A stretch of 64,000 bases of DNA from Bryum argenteum (lineage: Eukaryota; Streptophyta; Bryopsida; Bryales; Bryaceae): positions 41,064,420 through 41,128,419 of the forward strand of contig CM073321.1 in the NCBI GenBank assembly GCA_037043015.1, written 5' to 3'. Made by a program: the position numbers and the translations under genes. A model generated the notes under the pieces. That model searched no databases, was not told the origin of the DNA, and worked only from the letters and a program-made list of their open reading frames with translations. Positions 1-11,732 of this stretch are shown in pieces. Every line of letters begins with the position of its first letter. Position 1 is the stretch's first letter.

Positions 1-16
1 CCCCCCAACACTTCCT

Positions 17-3012
17 TTGGCTGTACTCAAGAATGCAAGGTCAATGGAAGGGATGGACAAACGGTATGACGGACATGTCTGGACTAGAACGATGACAACT
101 AACATCAGCAACACCCTGGACTTGTCATTTCGGTATTCAAATTGCGTAGGTCAACTCCAATGCCACAATAACAAGTGTCCTTTCTTGGAACCCCCGGATC
201 GTGCGACGCGAGTCAATGAGGTGGAGTTTGAAGGTATCACCAAAGATCCTTTTTCAGTAAGCGAACCGCCCCTCTCATCGACCACCCTAGTCTGTAAGAT
301 TTACAAAGAACCTCCAGTCTGCGTTGATCTGTGTCCCGCCAAAATCTTCTACGTCTTTGGAGATGACATCCAAGACCGTGCTTGTGTGCATATCGGTACC
401 TACGAACACCCTGTCAAAGTCAGAGACTATAGATGCGCACGTCAAATGACAGATGCATTAATCAAACAACATGTTGACCGCAACCCCCAAGCAACAATTT
501 CAAAATTGTCTTGGAGACGAGCAATGACGTAGTAGGTAACATTCTTCTACGTGACGAAGATGACCCTAAATCCGGCCACCTAACTCTTGAAGAACTTCAA
601 CCAATCTTTGATCAATGTAAACTCTTGAACTCTCCAAGCTTGCGGAATCGTATCTACTCTTTCAAATACATGCGCAGATTTGGCATCCTTGATGGCATCA
701 CGAAGCTCAAAGGACTCAGCAACTGGGCGTATGTGCAACGCAACATGTTCCCAGGCCAAGGAGACGATTTCGACAAAGTCTTCATATTAAAGATGTCAGA
801 AGTTGGACCCGGTAGTGGTGTCGACCTCGTCCGCCAGATGCAGCCTAGAGGCGACTTCTCCAATGCGTAGATGATGTTTGACCATGTCAAAAGGGTCAAG
901 CCATGGACCACCATGGCGTGCCATGTGTACGACCCCAATTACCAGCGCATTCTAACTATTGCATGTTTTGATTTTCAATCTGAAGATACTCAAGCTCAAC
1001 TCGTCTTCTGGAGGAATCTCAACAACGTCATGGCTAGGCACGGAGTACCCGAGCCTTAGTTCTAAAGATCTATGGCTGAAAGTGATCAAGCCAACTGGAA
1101 CGCAGTGCGCATTGTTTATGGCTCTAGAGATCCTTCAATTCCCATGGAAGACCAAGAACGTACTTGTTACTTTCATTGGACGCAATCACTAGAAACTCAC
1201 ACTAAGAAGTACATCGTCCACGAATTGCAAGATAAACATAGGGTCCTCTGTAAGCAATACAAGGATGCTCGTGCGTCCGATGAAACTGACACCCGGTATT
1301 TGGCAATCAGAGCATAGTGGTCATCGTCAAACGCCACCTTCGAAAATGGCCTCTACCACCTAGGCCTATGGCTTTTGTACTGGCATCACCGCTACAGACA
1401 ATGGGGTGGATTTATAGAACTAGTAAGTACATGCTTACTACGATAATTTTCAAGTTGTAGTTACTTTAATTTGGGTAAAAAGTAAATTCATTGTTTCCAG
1501 TGATGAAAATTAAATTTTAAAAAATATAAATTTTTAGGAGGTACTTTCGTCAACGAAAGTGGGTCTTACTCTACCTCGAGCTTGACATCAATACTTACGT
1601 ACCTTGCAGGAAAAAAATTATTTGCAGAAGAGCTAGCTGAGATGCCATCCTGCAACCTTGCGGAATCCATTCATAACAAATGGTTGTAAGCATCTGGAAA
1701 TAAGGGTGGTGATCTCTATATGACAGCTGTTGATGATTACGTTCGTGCTTTCCTTCAAGTTGTTGGTTACTATCAATACACCAAAGGTGGAGCGGGTTGA
1801 CATGGTCTGTCTAGGGAGGAACTCCGACTTGACACTGCCCAGCGCAAGGCTCATAGAACCGGCGATCCATCCGCTCTCAATAACGCAGTAATAGAGTTCC
1901 CGGAGGCTAATTTATTTTGTACTCGCGATGCTCACTTGGAGGGCGCCAAGATTTTTGGTTCGAAGAAACGTAAGCGTGATGTTCCGATTGGAGCGGAGGA
2001 GGAAACCCATAGGCCTGACACTGTGAATTTCTCGCGTCCTCAAATCGGCAGAAGGGTTACCCAAGGTTGTGGTGAGAGTCTGACAACTATTCACAAGGAC
2101 GAAAAAGACGAAGAACTTCCAATCGGACCTTCCGTATCTGCTGGTGTCTCTATTGATCGTGTGACAGCTATACAAGAGACAAAAGTGAACAAGAAGTTAT
2201 GGCATATTGCTCGATTGAAGGAGTCATGAGCCAAGTCCTGTTGGACACAGCATGCAGTGACCAAAAAGAAATGGGAATCTCGCATTGTGCAAAACGGGAA
2301 GTCCACACATGCACCAACTTACACCGGAATATGGATGCCTCCTCAAAATGGTCACCGCAAGAAAGTGGAAAAGTTTTATTTTTGCCCCGACGATATTGAG
2401 AGGTGTCCGAAGGGCACTCGTCGGAAGCGGGTGGAGCCATTCTCTCAAATTCAAGATCAACCCCCAATTCCAACAATCTGGCCCGTGAAGTTAGGGACAA
2501 ATCTGACACGTTCGGAGATGGAGGCGTTAGAGAATGCTGGTTTCCGACTCCCTCAGAAGGAGAGACTTCCACTCAACCGCACTCTCAACACTGCACCTGC
2601 GCCACGGGACCTGTCACATATTCCAGTGCCGGAGAATGCGGATGTCTTCCCGAAATTGAAGAAGTCAAAGAACCTCCGACACATCTCCAACATAACTCCC
2701 AAGCACACACGGAATATTGATTCCGCCCGTGCGATGCATGCAAAGATACTAAAGGTCACTATGGTCCCGTCGCCAAGGATTGGACGCATTATATCTATGG
2801 AGTCAGATTCGGAAGCAATTTATCAACTATCAATAGGTGCATTACCAGATTGCACTTGTCCGGTGTTTACAAGCACGATTGCAAAACCGGGGCGGAGAAG
2901 AGAACCATATAGGCCTTGCAAGCACCTATACTATGTCTTTGTGTTGGTATGCAAGTTTGAACCAGATGTAGACCTCTTCATCCATGCACCTACCCTGAGT
3001 TCAACGAGGTGA
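17..3012 (+). pseudogene. Mutator-like (MULE) transposase with SWIM zinc finger, copy 1, decayed
   Basis: MULE transposases cut and insert DNA in the nucleus. The N-terminal part (17-532) is rich in paired Cys and His. From about 511 the frame shifts. The catalytic-domain-like region follows, with FDHVKRVKPWTTMAC near 880 and ANWNAVR near 1090, and it ends at YRQWGGF near 1410. An exon ends at 1422 (GTAAGT) and the next starts at about 1610 after TTGCAG, giving a 187 bp intron. The second exon stays in one frame to 3012. It contains CNLAESIHNKW near 1660, a basic stretch near 1970, and a SWIM finger: CxC at 2851-2859 and CxH at 2917-2925. In-frame stops lie at 868, 1057, 1063, 1315, 1687, 1798 and 2227. 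A second copy on the other strand at 60118-62283 has the same exon layout, so the reconstruction is mutually supported. The gene is probably cut by the left window edge. Family assignment is from motifs only. Confidence 0.75.
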
Positions 3013-3489
3013 AGATGATCAGAGAGATGATGGAGAGAGGCATTCTTGAGCACTCCACAGTTTAGATGTCATAGTTTTCTACACTAAACTCCCTATTTAC
3101 CCTAAACCTAGACTGTGTAGTTAACACGTTTGGTGACAATATTTTGCAATATTGCATCAAAAAAAATATATTAGTATCTATGTCCACAAATTTTTTTGAC
3201 TCATGACACATCATAAGTGTCTCCATGTCTTTCGGATGTTGTTGAAGTTTGCCAAATTTTGGATTTCTTTCCCGTCTTTCTACGGGGTTGGGTCCCAAAT
3301 CCACAGTAATAAGGACGAAATATTCAAATATTCTCGAGAATATTCCATATAAATTTAGAATTTTTATATTTTTAGTAAATTTTTTCAAAACAAATGTTCT
3401 CACCACCGCTCTCCAATCTGAATTTCTCTGCTCTCTGCTCTACGCTCACGCCCAAGTAACGTCTGTAGTACCATTGTTGTATTGTTAAG
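3013..3489. other. No gene seen
   Basis: AT-rich sequence downstream of the SWIM gene. Two short overlapping ORFs on opposite strands (about 3062-3488) have no recognisable motif and look like chance ORFs. Confidence 0.5.
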
Positions 3490-4115
3490 GGCTTGTACAG
3501 GTTCTGTCCAGGCCAGTTTCAAGGTTAGTGCAGGACGAGTTTGAAGGCCAGTGCAAGACCAGTTCAAGGTCTAGGCCAATATCTGGTCTAGTTTAAGAGA
3601 AGCCTAGAGTCTTGGGCAAGACTAATTTTGAATCTAAGACAGTTTCAAGGCTACGCCAGGACGAGTTTGTGATCTACGGCAAGACTAGCTTTTAGTCTAG
3701 GTCAGTTCTAAGTCCTAAGTACAACCAGTTTGGAATCCAGGCCATGACCAGTTTAGAGTCCAAGCGAAGATGAGTTTGGGGTCCAGGCCAAGACCAGTTT
3801 CGATTCCTGGCCAGGAATAGTTTTGAGTCCGGGCCAGGACGAGTTTGGAGTCCAGACAAGAATCACTTTGGAGTCAAGGCCAAGAGCAGTTTGGAGTCCA
3901 ACCCATGAGTACTTTAGGGTCCCGGCCAAGACCAGTTAGGGGTCTAGGCCTAGACCATCTTGGGGTCCTGGGTAGGACCACTATTGAGTCTAAAACAATT
4001 TTAGGTTTAGTTTAGAACCAGTTTAGGGCCCAATTCGGGGACCAATTTGGAGACCAGTTTGGCGACCCGTTTGGAGACCAGTTTGGGGACTAGTTTGGGT
4101 CTAGTTTAGGAGCCT
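3490..4115. repeat. Degenerate minisatellite (about 35-40 bp unit)
   Basis: About sixteen diverged copies of a unit whose core reads roughly GACCAGTTTGGAGTCCAGGC. Copies are separated by small length changes. The order stays the same throughout: AGTTT, then GAGTCC, then AGGCCA. The last 100 bases (4010-4110) shorten into a simpler GGGACCAGTTTGG unit of about 17 bp. No ORF follows the repeat. It lies against the 3' end of a broken gypsy gag. Confidence 0.75.
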
Positions 4116-4139
4116 GTTAGAGGTCAGTAAATAAGATAA

Positions 4140-4525
4140 TTGAAGGGATAGAAAGAATACGACCTTGTCCTCGTCTGTAGTGGATTGATCCACATTTCCA
4201 ACACCCATCACTTTTTTTTGGCTAGAAGGCGTCTTTATGAACTTCCTCATGATACATGGCTGCAGTACTAGGTCGTACTCACCTTTTGTCGTCGTTGCCA
4301 TTATTTCTTGAGGCAAACCAACAACGTCCGTTGTGATTGTTTCAACAAGTTGGACACAAGGTCAAGGCAACGCGAGTATTGTTTTCATGTGTCGGCAATG
4401 GCAAGAAAGGAGCTTGTATTTTGTTAAGCAACCCTAGCTCTCTACTGATGTCATTGACAGTTGTGAGAATGTCCGGCACAGTTTTGACTCCCCTAATCAC
4501 AATGCCTTGGAAGGTGTGGAGTTAG
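4140..4525 (-). pseudogene. Ty3/gypsy gag C-terminal remnant (family B) with degraded zinc knuckle
   Basis: On the minus strand at 4203-4168 the reading is CWKCGSIHYRRG. This resembles the start of a CCHC zinc knuckle that binds element RNA, but the last Cys is not visible. The flanking sequence is frameshifted. It is probably the continuation of the gag that stops at 7623, pushed apart by the gypsy fragment that occupies about 4566-7622. The inference rests on matching strand, order and gag-like content, not on a protein alignment. Confidence 0.4.
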
Positions 4526-4565
4526 AAGTGGGCTTATTCCCTTCAAGTCCCAAATCGGTCCTTAG

Positions 4566-6099
4566 CATCATCTAGAACCAGTTTTCCTCTAACTCCTCCA
4601 AGTTCACCAAGTTGATTCTACTCCCTAACATGTTGGGAGCCTTGGTGAACTCCAACTCAATCTCCTTGCCTTCGGGGTTGGCAACCACTCTCAATGGCCA
4701 CCTCATTATCTTTACCCCATAGGTATCAAAGGAAGTCTTACATAAGATGAGACCAATCCCATCCATTTCACAAACCTTGAAGTTTTCCACAAAGGTGAAG
4801 TTTTGGCACTTCACTTCTACTTCCGTTGCTACAAGGAACGTTTGGTGAGGCTTGCCTCTTTGCAAACCTCACTTGGATGAGCTTGCTTACTCAAATGCAA
4901 GCCCATCCTTTTCGATGCTTCAGGACTTATGAACTTGTGGGTTGCCCCTTTCGTTTGGAGCAATGCATTGCCATGTGGCCTTCTTCACCACAATTCAAAC
5001 AAGTAATGTAACTTGTCTCTTTTTTCGACTTGTCCCTACTTTGGGATTGTCCTTGGCAAACTTGTCCTTCTTATCCTTGGAAGGCCCACTCTCACCACCC
5101 TAAAGCTTTTGCCAACCATTCTTTTTTTATGTTGGCTCTTGGATAGTAATTTGCTTTGCTCTCCGGTTGAGGCCTCCTCTTTAGAGGCCTTTTGGTGCCC
5201 TTTATCATCACCAATCCTTTTTGCCAACTTGAGCAACTCGGCACAAGTCTCCGGCAATCTCGGCATCTTGAATAATGCCCGCTCCACCTAACCTTAGAGT
5301 CCATTGAAGAAAATGACCTATTTGGCCAATTCATCTAACTTCGGGAGCACATTAAAATGTGCATTGAAATCCTTCACATAGGCATGAAGAGTGCCCGTTT
5401 GCTTCAATTGCACAAGGGCCATGCCATCCCCAATCCTTGGTACTCCGGGGTGAAGCGCTCACTTAGGATCTCCTTGAAACCGGTCCAAGTTAAGTTGCTC
5501 ACTACTCCCGCATTTTCATCCCGGAAACGAGTCCACCCCAAAAGAGCATGCTCTTTCAAGAAGGTCACGGCAATGGTGATCTTGTTCTCTTCACGAGTTC
5601 TTTGGGCCTCAAAGTAAGGCTCAAGTTCCACACTGAAGTTCTTGACCTTGTTTGCCTTGCCCAATCCCGTGAAGGAAGAGGGCAAGTTAGTCTTGCACAA
5701 CTTGCGGCAAGAAGGGCTTGATGCCCTCCCCTTGAGCTCCTTGATCTCTTTTTGCATGACTTGAAGAGTTTAGACAAGCTCATTGAACATTTCATCTCGT
5801 GCCTTCCTCTTGTAGCCTCTTGTAGCCTCATTTCTCTTGTATCCGGGAACGGGACTTGAAGGAACTTCTTTCTCCCCATAGTGAGTGTCCTCCTCAACAC
5901 TAGCAACTTCCCTTGGGTCCCCTTGCTCCTCTTGAATTTCCTCCGGCTCTTCCGAGACATCTTGAGAAAAGTCCTTATTAGAGGCATCCCCGGCCTCAAG
6001 GGCTTGACTACGTGTATTTGGGCCACGTTGCGAGCTTCCGGCTCCTTGTGCCTTCCTACTCTTGATTGGATCCCGTTGCGTAGCCTGCTCTGATACCAA
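4566..6099 (-). pseudogene. Ty3/gypsy gag-protease region (family A), decayed
   Basis: Read on the minus strand from the LTR at 6101. Gag packages the element RNA and the protease matures the polyprotein. An acidic leader (6099-5770) is followed in the same frame, after a stop, by a gag core (5757-5404) with ALLGWTRFRDENAG and FKEILSERFTPEYQG. A further segment lies at 5334-5092. On the minus strand near 5000-4960 a clear zinc knuckle reads CLNCGEEGHMAMHC (CX2CX4HX4C). The segment 4865-4572 resembles the retropepsin region, with FDTYGVKIMRWP and GSRINLVNLEELEE; I do not see an intact DTG triad. No reverse transcriptase or second LTR follows, so the element is a 5' fragment. The open frame runs back into the primer-binding site with no nearby ATG, so the true start is unclear. 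Confidence 0.7.
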
Positions 6100-6100
6100 G
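6087..6100 (-). promoter_or_regulatory. Primer-binding site, gypsy family A
   Basis: On the minus strand the sequence right after the LTR end reads CTTGGTATCAGAGC. It contains TGGTATCAGAGC, which matches the 3' end of plant initiator tRNA-Met and primes reverse transcription. Confidence 0.75.
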
Positions 6101-7622
6101 TGTCGCGACCCTAATTACTCCAACTATTCTTTTTCTTAGTGAGCCTTACTTGGTAGCGGAATCACGGCTCACTTAGTTGGTAGCAACTGGCCACGACTTT
6201 GCTAACACTTGCATGTGCCCCACACACACAATGTTAGCACCATTCTAAGTCAAGGTGTCCAACCCACCTTGACTCCATAACTCATTATCCGGTACTCATT
6301 ACCCGGAACTCCCACCAACACATGGGTATGCCAACCCGGAACTCCCACCAACACATGGGCGTGCCTCTTGGTGGCACGGGTCGGCCTTCCACAAATGTCC
6401 AAGCTCCCAAGGGTGCTACTAATCACCCCCGGAGCTAACCGCCCTTATCCATTGTCCAACTTCCCACTAGTCCCCTTCCACTCTTGTTTCTCACCCCATT
6501 CGTGACTTTGCCGAAAATCCTCCCGGAATCCGGCACTAGTTTTCCCAGGGACTAGTTTGGAGCGGGACTCTTTCCAACCCAATGTTGCGGGATGCTCAAG
6601 AGCATCCCACAATGCCCAAGATGTAGAAGTGAGGCTTCCTTTCCATGCCTCACCTTCTTGAGTCATTCCCGGTCACTTCCGGGAACCGACACTACTTATC
6701 ACGGGGACTAACTTGGAGAGGGACACTTCCCAACCCCATGTTTAGAGATGCTCCAAAGCACTCTCCATTTTCCACAAGGTGCGGGAGTGAGGCCCCATCC
6801 CAAGCCTCACCCCTTGGAGCCACCCCGGCTCCTCAAGGCACCATGTGCAAGTGAGGAGGGAGACCACCCCTCCTCATAGTACTCTCTGGAGTCTTCGGTA
6901 GGCCCCCCCCCTCTTGTGTTGAGGGGCCTTCCGTGACACACTTTTGTTTTGGAAGACCACCCGTTTTTGCCTAAGTCTCAAAAATGGGCCGTATCTTCTT
7001 CTCGGGCTAACTTGTAGCTCAGTTATCCAAATGGGACGTGCGAGCCCATTTTCGACATCTACTCTTTGATTAGATGTCGATGGACTCCTCACTTGTCCCA
7101 ATCGGAGCTTCCATGTGGGAGCTATGCTCCTCTGAACATTCGGGAGTCCCGGGTGGCAGCAGTCCCGGAGTCCCGAAGTCCCGATGCTTTGGAGAGCCAT
7201 ATCTCCCAAAGCATTGTTTTGCTCCTCACGAGCCTTAGCATTTTGGAAAGCTCATGTCTAGAGCTTTCCAAAGACATGCAACATGCCGCCATCCATGAAG
7301 GACGACATTTTGAGTCCCGAAAGGCAACACTCCCGAGTCCCGGAGTGTCCCGGAACGCGCTTTAACCTTTGGGGAGTCATATCTCATGATTCACAACTCC
7401 AAATTGCGCGTTCTTTGGACCCATGGGTGCGTGCTCAAACAAGGTTTCCAACCATGTAAGACACGCCACCAAGTTCGTCCCGAGCACGACGCCATTGCGT
7501 GCTGTTTGCTCGGGACTCCACTTGGTCACTTCACCTTGTCTCTTGCCAAGCCCGGGGCGTCACTCCCGGGGTCCTCTTGGCTCACCACGGTGTTCGGGCA
7601 TCCTTTGGAAAGGGATGTGACA
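6101..7622 (-). repeat. LTR of gypsy family A (1522 bp)
   Basis: The plus strand begins TGTCGCGACC and ends GATGTGACA, giving the TG...CA ends and a short TGTC/GACA inverted repeat typical of LTRs. It directly abuts a primer-binding site and gag. A second, solo copy lies at 52350-56893, in the same orientation and interrupted by a CACTA element. The two share the opening GTCGCG-CCCTAATTACTCC and the closing TCACCACGGTGTTCGG. No target-site duplication can be paired here because the other end of the element is missing. Confidence 0.85.
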
Positions 7623-8293
7623 TTGTATCCATGGTAATAGTTCCTTCTTGAACCATTCCCACAAATAATTCTTCTTTGGCCTCTGATTGAGTTTATTTGC
7701 CAATTGTTTGAACTGGTTAAAGAAAGTATCTACAATTTCTCCTTTCTCTTGCATGATATAGCCTAAAGCCCAGAGAATCACTGAAGGCGTCATTAGCTTA
7801 CGAAATTTTTGGAGAAAACTTTCGTTGCATGTCTTTCCAGGTAGCATTGGCATGTTTGGCCTCAAAGCCAATATACCAGGTAATGTGTTTCTCTTGCAAA
7901 TTAGTTCCAAAAATAATTTTGTAAGTCAGCAATGGTGGAGACTCCGTTAGTGCAGGCTATGACCTTAAAGCGTCTGATATGCCAATCGGGGTTAGTAGCT
8001 TCATCCAACACCGGCTATGGTCTTTTTGGCAACATAACAAGTCTATCTCGTTCCCCCAAATCCATTGATGTCGCCATAGTAGGCTTTACATGTGGTATCA
8101 AGGTCAACGAAGAATGTATCGCAGCAAACCCCGAGGTAGGAATGGCAGCCGAAGTGGCTGTGCCTTGATATTGGTGGCTCAAGATTTCCAATTTTGCGTT
8201 GGTAGCATCATTTCTGGCGAGAAGGTCTTTCATCTGTTGCTTCATCTATTGTAATAATTCTCTTGTAGAGTCACGGTCATTAGTATCCATATA
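7623..8293 (-). pseudogene. Ty3/gypsy gag N-terminal part (family B), decayed
   Basis: A minus-strand frame opens with MDTNDRDSTRELLQ near 8293, just inside the LTR at 8403-9111. After a TAG it continues with a coiled segment (MKQQMKDLLARNDATNAKLE) and ERDRLVMLPKRP. Further on comes the gag core, ending GEIVDTFFNQFKQLANKLN and YLWEWFKKELLPWI near 7630. Stops and at least one frameshift interrupt it. It ends abruptly at the outer edge of the family A LTR (7622), so the family A element inserted into this gag. The C-terminal zinc-knuckle remnant at 4140-4525 is the likely other half. Confidence 0.65.
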
Positions 8294-8402
8294 TCCCGAG
8301 GAAGTTCTTTTTTCTTTGGCTGTCAAGGCGCCATTTTTTGCGTAGGGCTTCTAATCAACTTCTAAGTATCTCAATACTCCATCTCCAGTATGGTCGCCAA
8401 AA

Positions 8403-9111
8403 TGTTAGCCAAACAAAGTTTTGAAGTGCTTTACGAGCCTACTGAAGTCGACTAATGTCTGTTTTTTAACGCAACGGGGAATTTCTAACGAAATTCTAAA
8501 GCTGACGGATTATAGTCAGCCATTTTAAGTCTAAGGTAATCTTAGGCACTGAAGTGCGCAATTGTTGCAGACAAAGTTGGCGCCTTAGCGCCTTTGGGGA
8601 TTACAAAAGGCAGGTCAAAGGAATTGTAAAGATGTTATTTGGTCGCAACAAGGAATCGCCCTACAGCCAATCACTTAGGATAACCTGATGACTTTACAGG
8701 TGGCCTAACAATGATCACATCGAAGGTTCACGACGAGTATTGAAGATTTGCACAAGGCCAAGAAACAGAGAGGTAGCGTAGAAGAGAATAGAATAGTAGG
8801 ACAAATGTGACCAGTGAATACGCAGATTAAGTAGAGAGAAGGACTGGATTTGAGCATTTGTATTGATAATATGGAGTAAGAGTACAATTGTAACCATTGT
8901 AACCATGTTCATATTACTACAATCAGTTGTCTAAGGATAGAAGTGTTATTCTATGTTTTCTACGCCTTTAAATACTATTGATGCCGCCGTATTCACCTGT
9001 TGCCGAACAATGACCCTATCTTCCCAAATTGATCGCACCATTTGCTGACAACGCTGACTCGGGTAACACCTTTGATGAATAAAATGAGCAATCTCAAACC
9101 TAGAGCTAACA
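8403..9111 (-). repeat. LTR of gypsy family B (709 bp)
   Basis: The plus strand starts TGTTAGCC and ends GAGCTAACA, so the ends carry a perfect 7 bp inverted repeat (TGTTAGC/GCTAACA). Just inside it on the minus strand is TGGCGACCATACTGG, a plausible primer-binding site, followed by the gag start at about 8293. No second copy lies in the window. Confidence 0.65.
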
Positions 9112-9386
9112 TTCCTTGTTACACCTGAATGATAGAATCGATTATGTCGTGTCGTAGAACAAACAGAACAAACGGTTCTCTCTGAACTATGCAATCTCAG
9201 ACCTCGAGGTCATATTTTTGGTTAGGATTTGTTGTAGACCCAATTGTTCCCTAATAAGCAATTGCGGTTAGAACTATGTCATGGTGAAATCTCGTTTATA
9301 CACAAGATATTTATCCGTATGGCTTCAGGTCTTGTTACTGTTATATAGTACTCTCGATTGATATTGCCGATGGTAGCGTATGTAAT
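9112..9386. other. No gene seen
   Basis: Intergenic sequence between the family B LTR and the next ORF, with no motif I recognise. Confidence 0.4.
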
Positions 9387-9971
9387 TTGATTGTACCGGT
9401 GGAACAACATGCAGAGCATGTGCACATACCCAATCACTTCGTCGATGCCGATGAGACGCCGTTGCCATCTCTAAGACAACCAGTCACAGACGACAGCTCG
9501 CCTAGCCATCCTACCTCGCCAAATCCTACGTCGCCAAGCTCCGAACGCCCATCGGTAAACACAACACCTAGGTCATTTGCTGTACATAGAAAGCATCTGA
9601 TCGGATTATTAGACGATGCCACGAGGGTTGTCACAACAGGAGACACCAGTGAAGACAAAGAGGAGATTGGTGACGCATAGGAGGAGGTCTGCAAGTACTT
9701 CTTCGAAAACCCGGACTTAGCCCGTAAGTTTTCCGACCCAGAAGCCAACGATGTCCACTGCCGCGGGTGTAACAAGATGTTGGAAAAAACTGTCCACAAC
9801 ATTTACACCCACGCCATCAATGTCCGAGATAAAACCCTGCTATACCAAAGAATTGCTGCGGCCATCAAGGTCATCTATAACGGGGAAGTGTCCCCTCCAC
9901 GCAGACACCAGATACCTCCCGAGGTCTTTCAACCCAACAGACACCATGCCAAACAAATTTCTCGTTGTTGA
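9387..9971 (+). pseudogene. Unrecognised ORF with CxxC motif and one in-frame TAG
   Basis: I do not recognise this gene. One frame runs for about 195 codons, with a single TAG at 9678-9680. The N-terminal half is rich in Ser, Thr and Pro (residues about 25-60). The second half is ordered: EEVCKYFFENPDLARKF, then CRGCNKMLEKTVHNIYTHA. That C-x2-C followed by spaced His residues could be a BED-like or other small zinc finger, which would fit a transposon protein. The TAG sits where a CAG would keep the frame open. A candidate LTR begins 48 bp downstream. No intron is needed to join the two halves. Confidence 0.45.
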
Positions 9972-10018
9972 CCAATCCGGGGACGGATTGCGCTCTCACA
10001 AGGAAGGCAAAATGTTAC

Positions 10019-10532
10019 TGTAGCCAACGTTGCCAACAGGGAGATCACGTCCAAGTCGGGAGGATAGGGCCACCGATTGGCAGCATGGACTTTGGAGGAC
10101 ATTAGCTACTTAAGAGCGTAGTCGACGCAGAGTAGAGACCGTTTTTTGAATATGCATTGAGACATGAGATTAGGAGTGAAAACATGTGTACTCATTTCCA
10201 TTACCAATACAAGGCCATGGCCAGTCTTCTCTCTACATCTGAGTTCCCTTAAGCTAGCTACTGCTCAAATTCCTAACCCTCTGTTTCTACACTTCTTGAA
10301 TGTTGCCTCTTCTTGCCAAAAGACCTTGCTGCCTCCGACTCCTTCGCAAACCGTGAGCATTGTTGGGAAGGACGTTCTTTACCCTCTTCGTTGCCTAAGT
10401 GTTAGGCAACGTTAGACAACGCCGACAACAACAGCTCCTTCATCTGTTCTCTCTGCCCCTCCCTCCCTCGAGTATTCCTTTGCCGACAAAGTGTTAGAAC
10501 AGTCTCTCGCTCAACGTCGACCTTAGACTACA
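10019..10532 (+). repeat. Candidate gypsy LTR (family C, 514 bp)
   Basis: It begins TGTAGCCAACG and ends GACTACA, giving TG...CA with a TGTAG/CTACA inverted repeat. Four bases later comes TGGCGCCAGGAGTTCCC (10537-10553), shaped like a gypsy primer-binding site. No second copy is visible and the pol genes downstream run on the opposite strand, so this would be an orphan LTR. The short ORF at 10164-10415 lies inside it and is probably not a gene. Confidence 0.4.
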
Positions 10533-10725
10533 AAGCTGGCGCCAGGAGTTCCCTTCTCGTAGTAACCTGTTAGTAGACAACCGAAGCTAACGCTGAGTTA
10601 CCGTCAAAGTTCATCGGTAGTCAACTGAGCAGTTAACGTTGTCGCGGGTTGGTCCAGTCTGACCCTCGAAGTGTTTCTTAACACCGACTGTACTCCCCCT
10701 TCTCCCTCTATTCTGCCAAAATACT

Positions 10726-11445
10726 CTACGTTTCCTCTAAAATACAAACAGTGGTCGACTTAGGTAGTCTCGTAAAGCACTTCCATACATACTCGGCTAA
10801 CAGCTTATCCGGGCTGAGGATGGGCACCAGAAATCGGAGTAGCCGCATCTCTTGGTCGCTCTTGCACTCCTCAATCGTGAAGCTGTTCTTCGTGTCGGGT
10901 GAATTCCGGAATCGGCTCCGTAGCCCTTCATCACCCTTGCTCTTGATGTAACCCAACGGGGACTCCGGAAACCGGTACGTCGCCCTCCAATGGCGCAGCT
11001 TCTAGTTTGCTTGCTTCCCTCGTAATCGATGTTCTACGAACTGATTCGGAAACCGCTTGGTGGCTGTCTCCCCGATGATCAGCTGGTTGGACATGTCTCA
11101 CGGAACGTCGAAAAGACCGGCGCACCCCATCTGGAGGAGGTCCTCCTTCAGCTCCGCTTCATGGCGCGGTGACCGTGGGAAGTCCAGCTTTATTATCTTG
11201 ATGGGAATCGGCTTCTCTACTCGCCATAGCTCCGCGTCCCTCTTTCTCGTCATCGCACTAATGCTACTTCTCTCTTGGCGTTCGGAGACGCTCGCCGAAC
11301 CCTGCGTTTCCGGACTCCTTCCGGTGAAAATCCTATCTCTTGGAACCCTACCTGGACTCGCTGATTGAAACTCTCCTCTGACTTGCTGAGCGCGCTCGAA
11401 ATACACAGCCATTTCATCGGGTCTACCGATCGCCCCGATGACCAT
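10726..11445 (-). pseudogene. Unknown conserved ORF, two in-frame stops
   Basis: A single minus-strand frame runs from 11445 to 10726 and is broken only by TGA at 11098 and TAG near 11003. Readable blocks are KIIKLDFPRSPRHEAELKED, LLQMGCAGLFDV, RHWRATYRFPESPLGYIKSK and MRLLRFLVPILSPDK. The regular, globular-looking sequence and nonsense-only damage suggest a once-functional protein. I cannot name the family. It lies downstream of a gypsy integrase on the same strand and could be an extra ORF of that element or a separate captured gene. Confidence 0.5.
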
Positions 11446-11732
11446 CCCGGTAGAAAAATCGGGTCACGCGGAATTCCCAGGGGAAAACCGGATGAGACCA
11501 AGATACTCTAGTAAGCTCTAGAATCTACTAAGGCCAACCGGATGAACCACAAAACTAGAATGCTATCTACGGACCGGTTTTAACTACCCCATCTTTATTC
11601 CCAAACGCTAAAACTAACATTTTAATCCTAAACACGCAATAAAATTTAAAATATTAGAGAACAGGGTTCGACATTACCTCTTTCGTAAATGTGAGCGTCC
11701 TCGCGAACACATTCATCCTCACAATACATAGT

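Noticed and set aside
10164-10415. 83-codon plus-strand ORF
   Set aside because: It lies within the candidate LTR and has no motif; probably chance.
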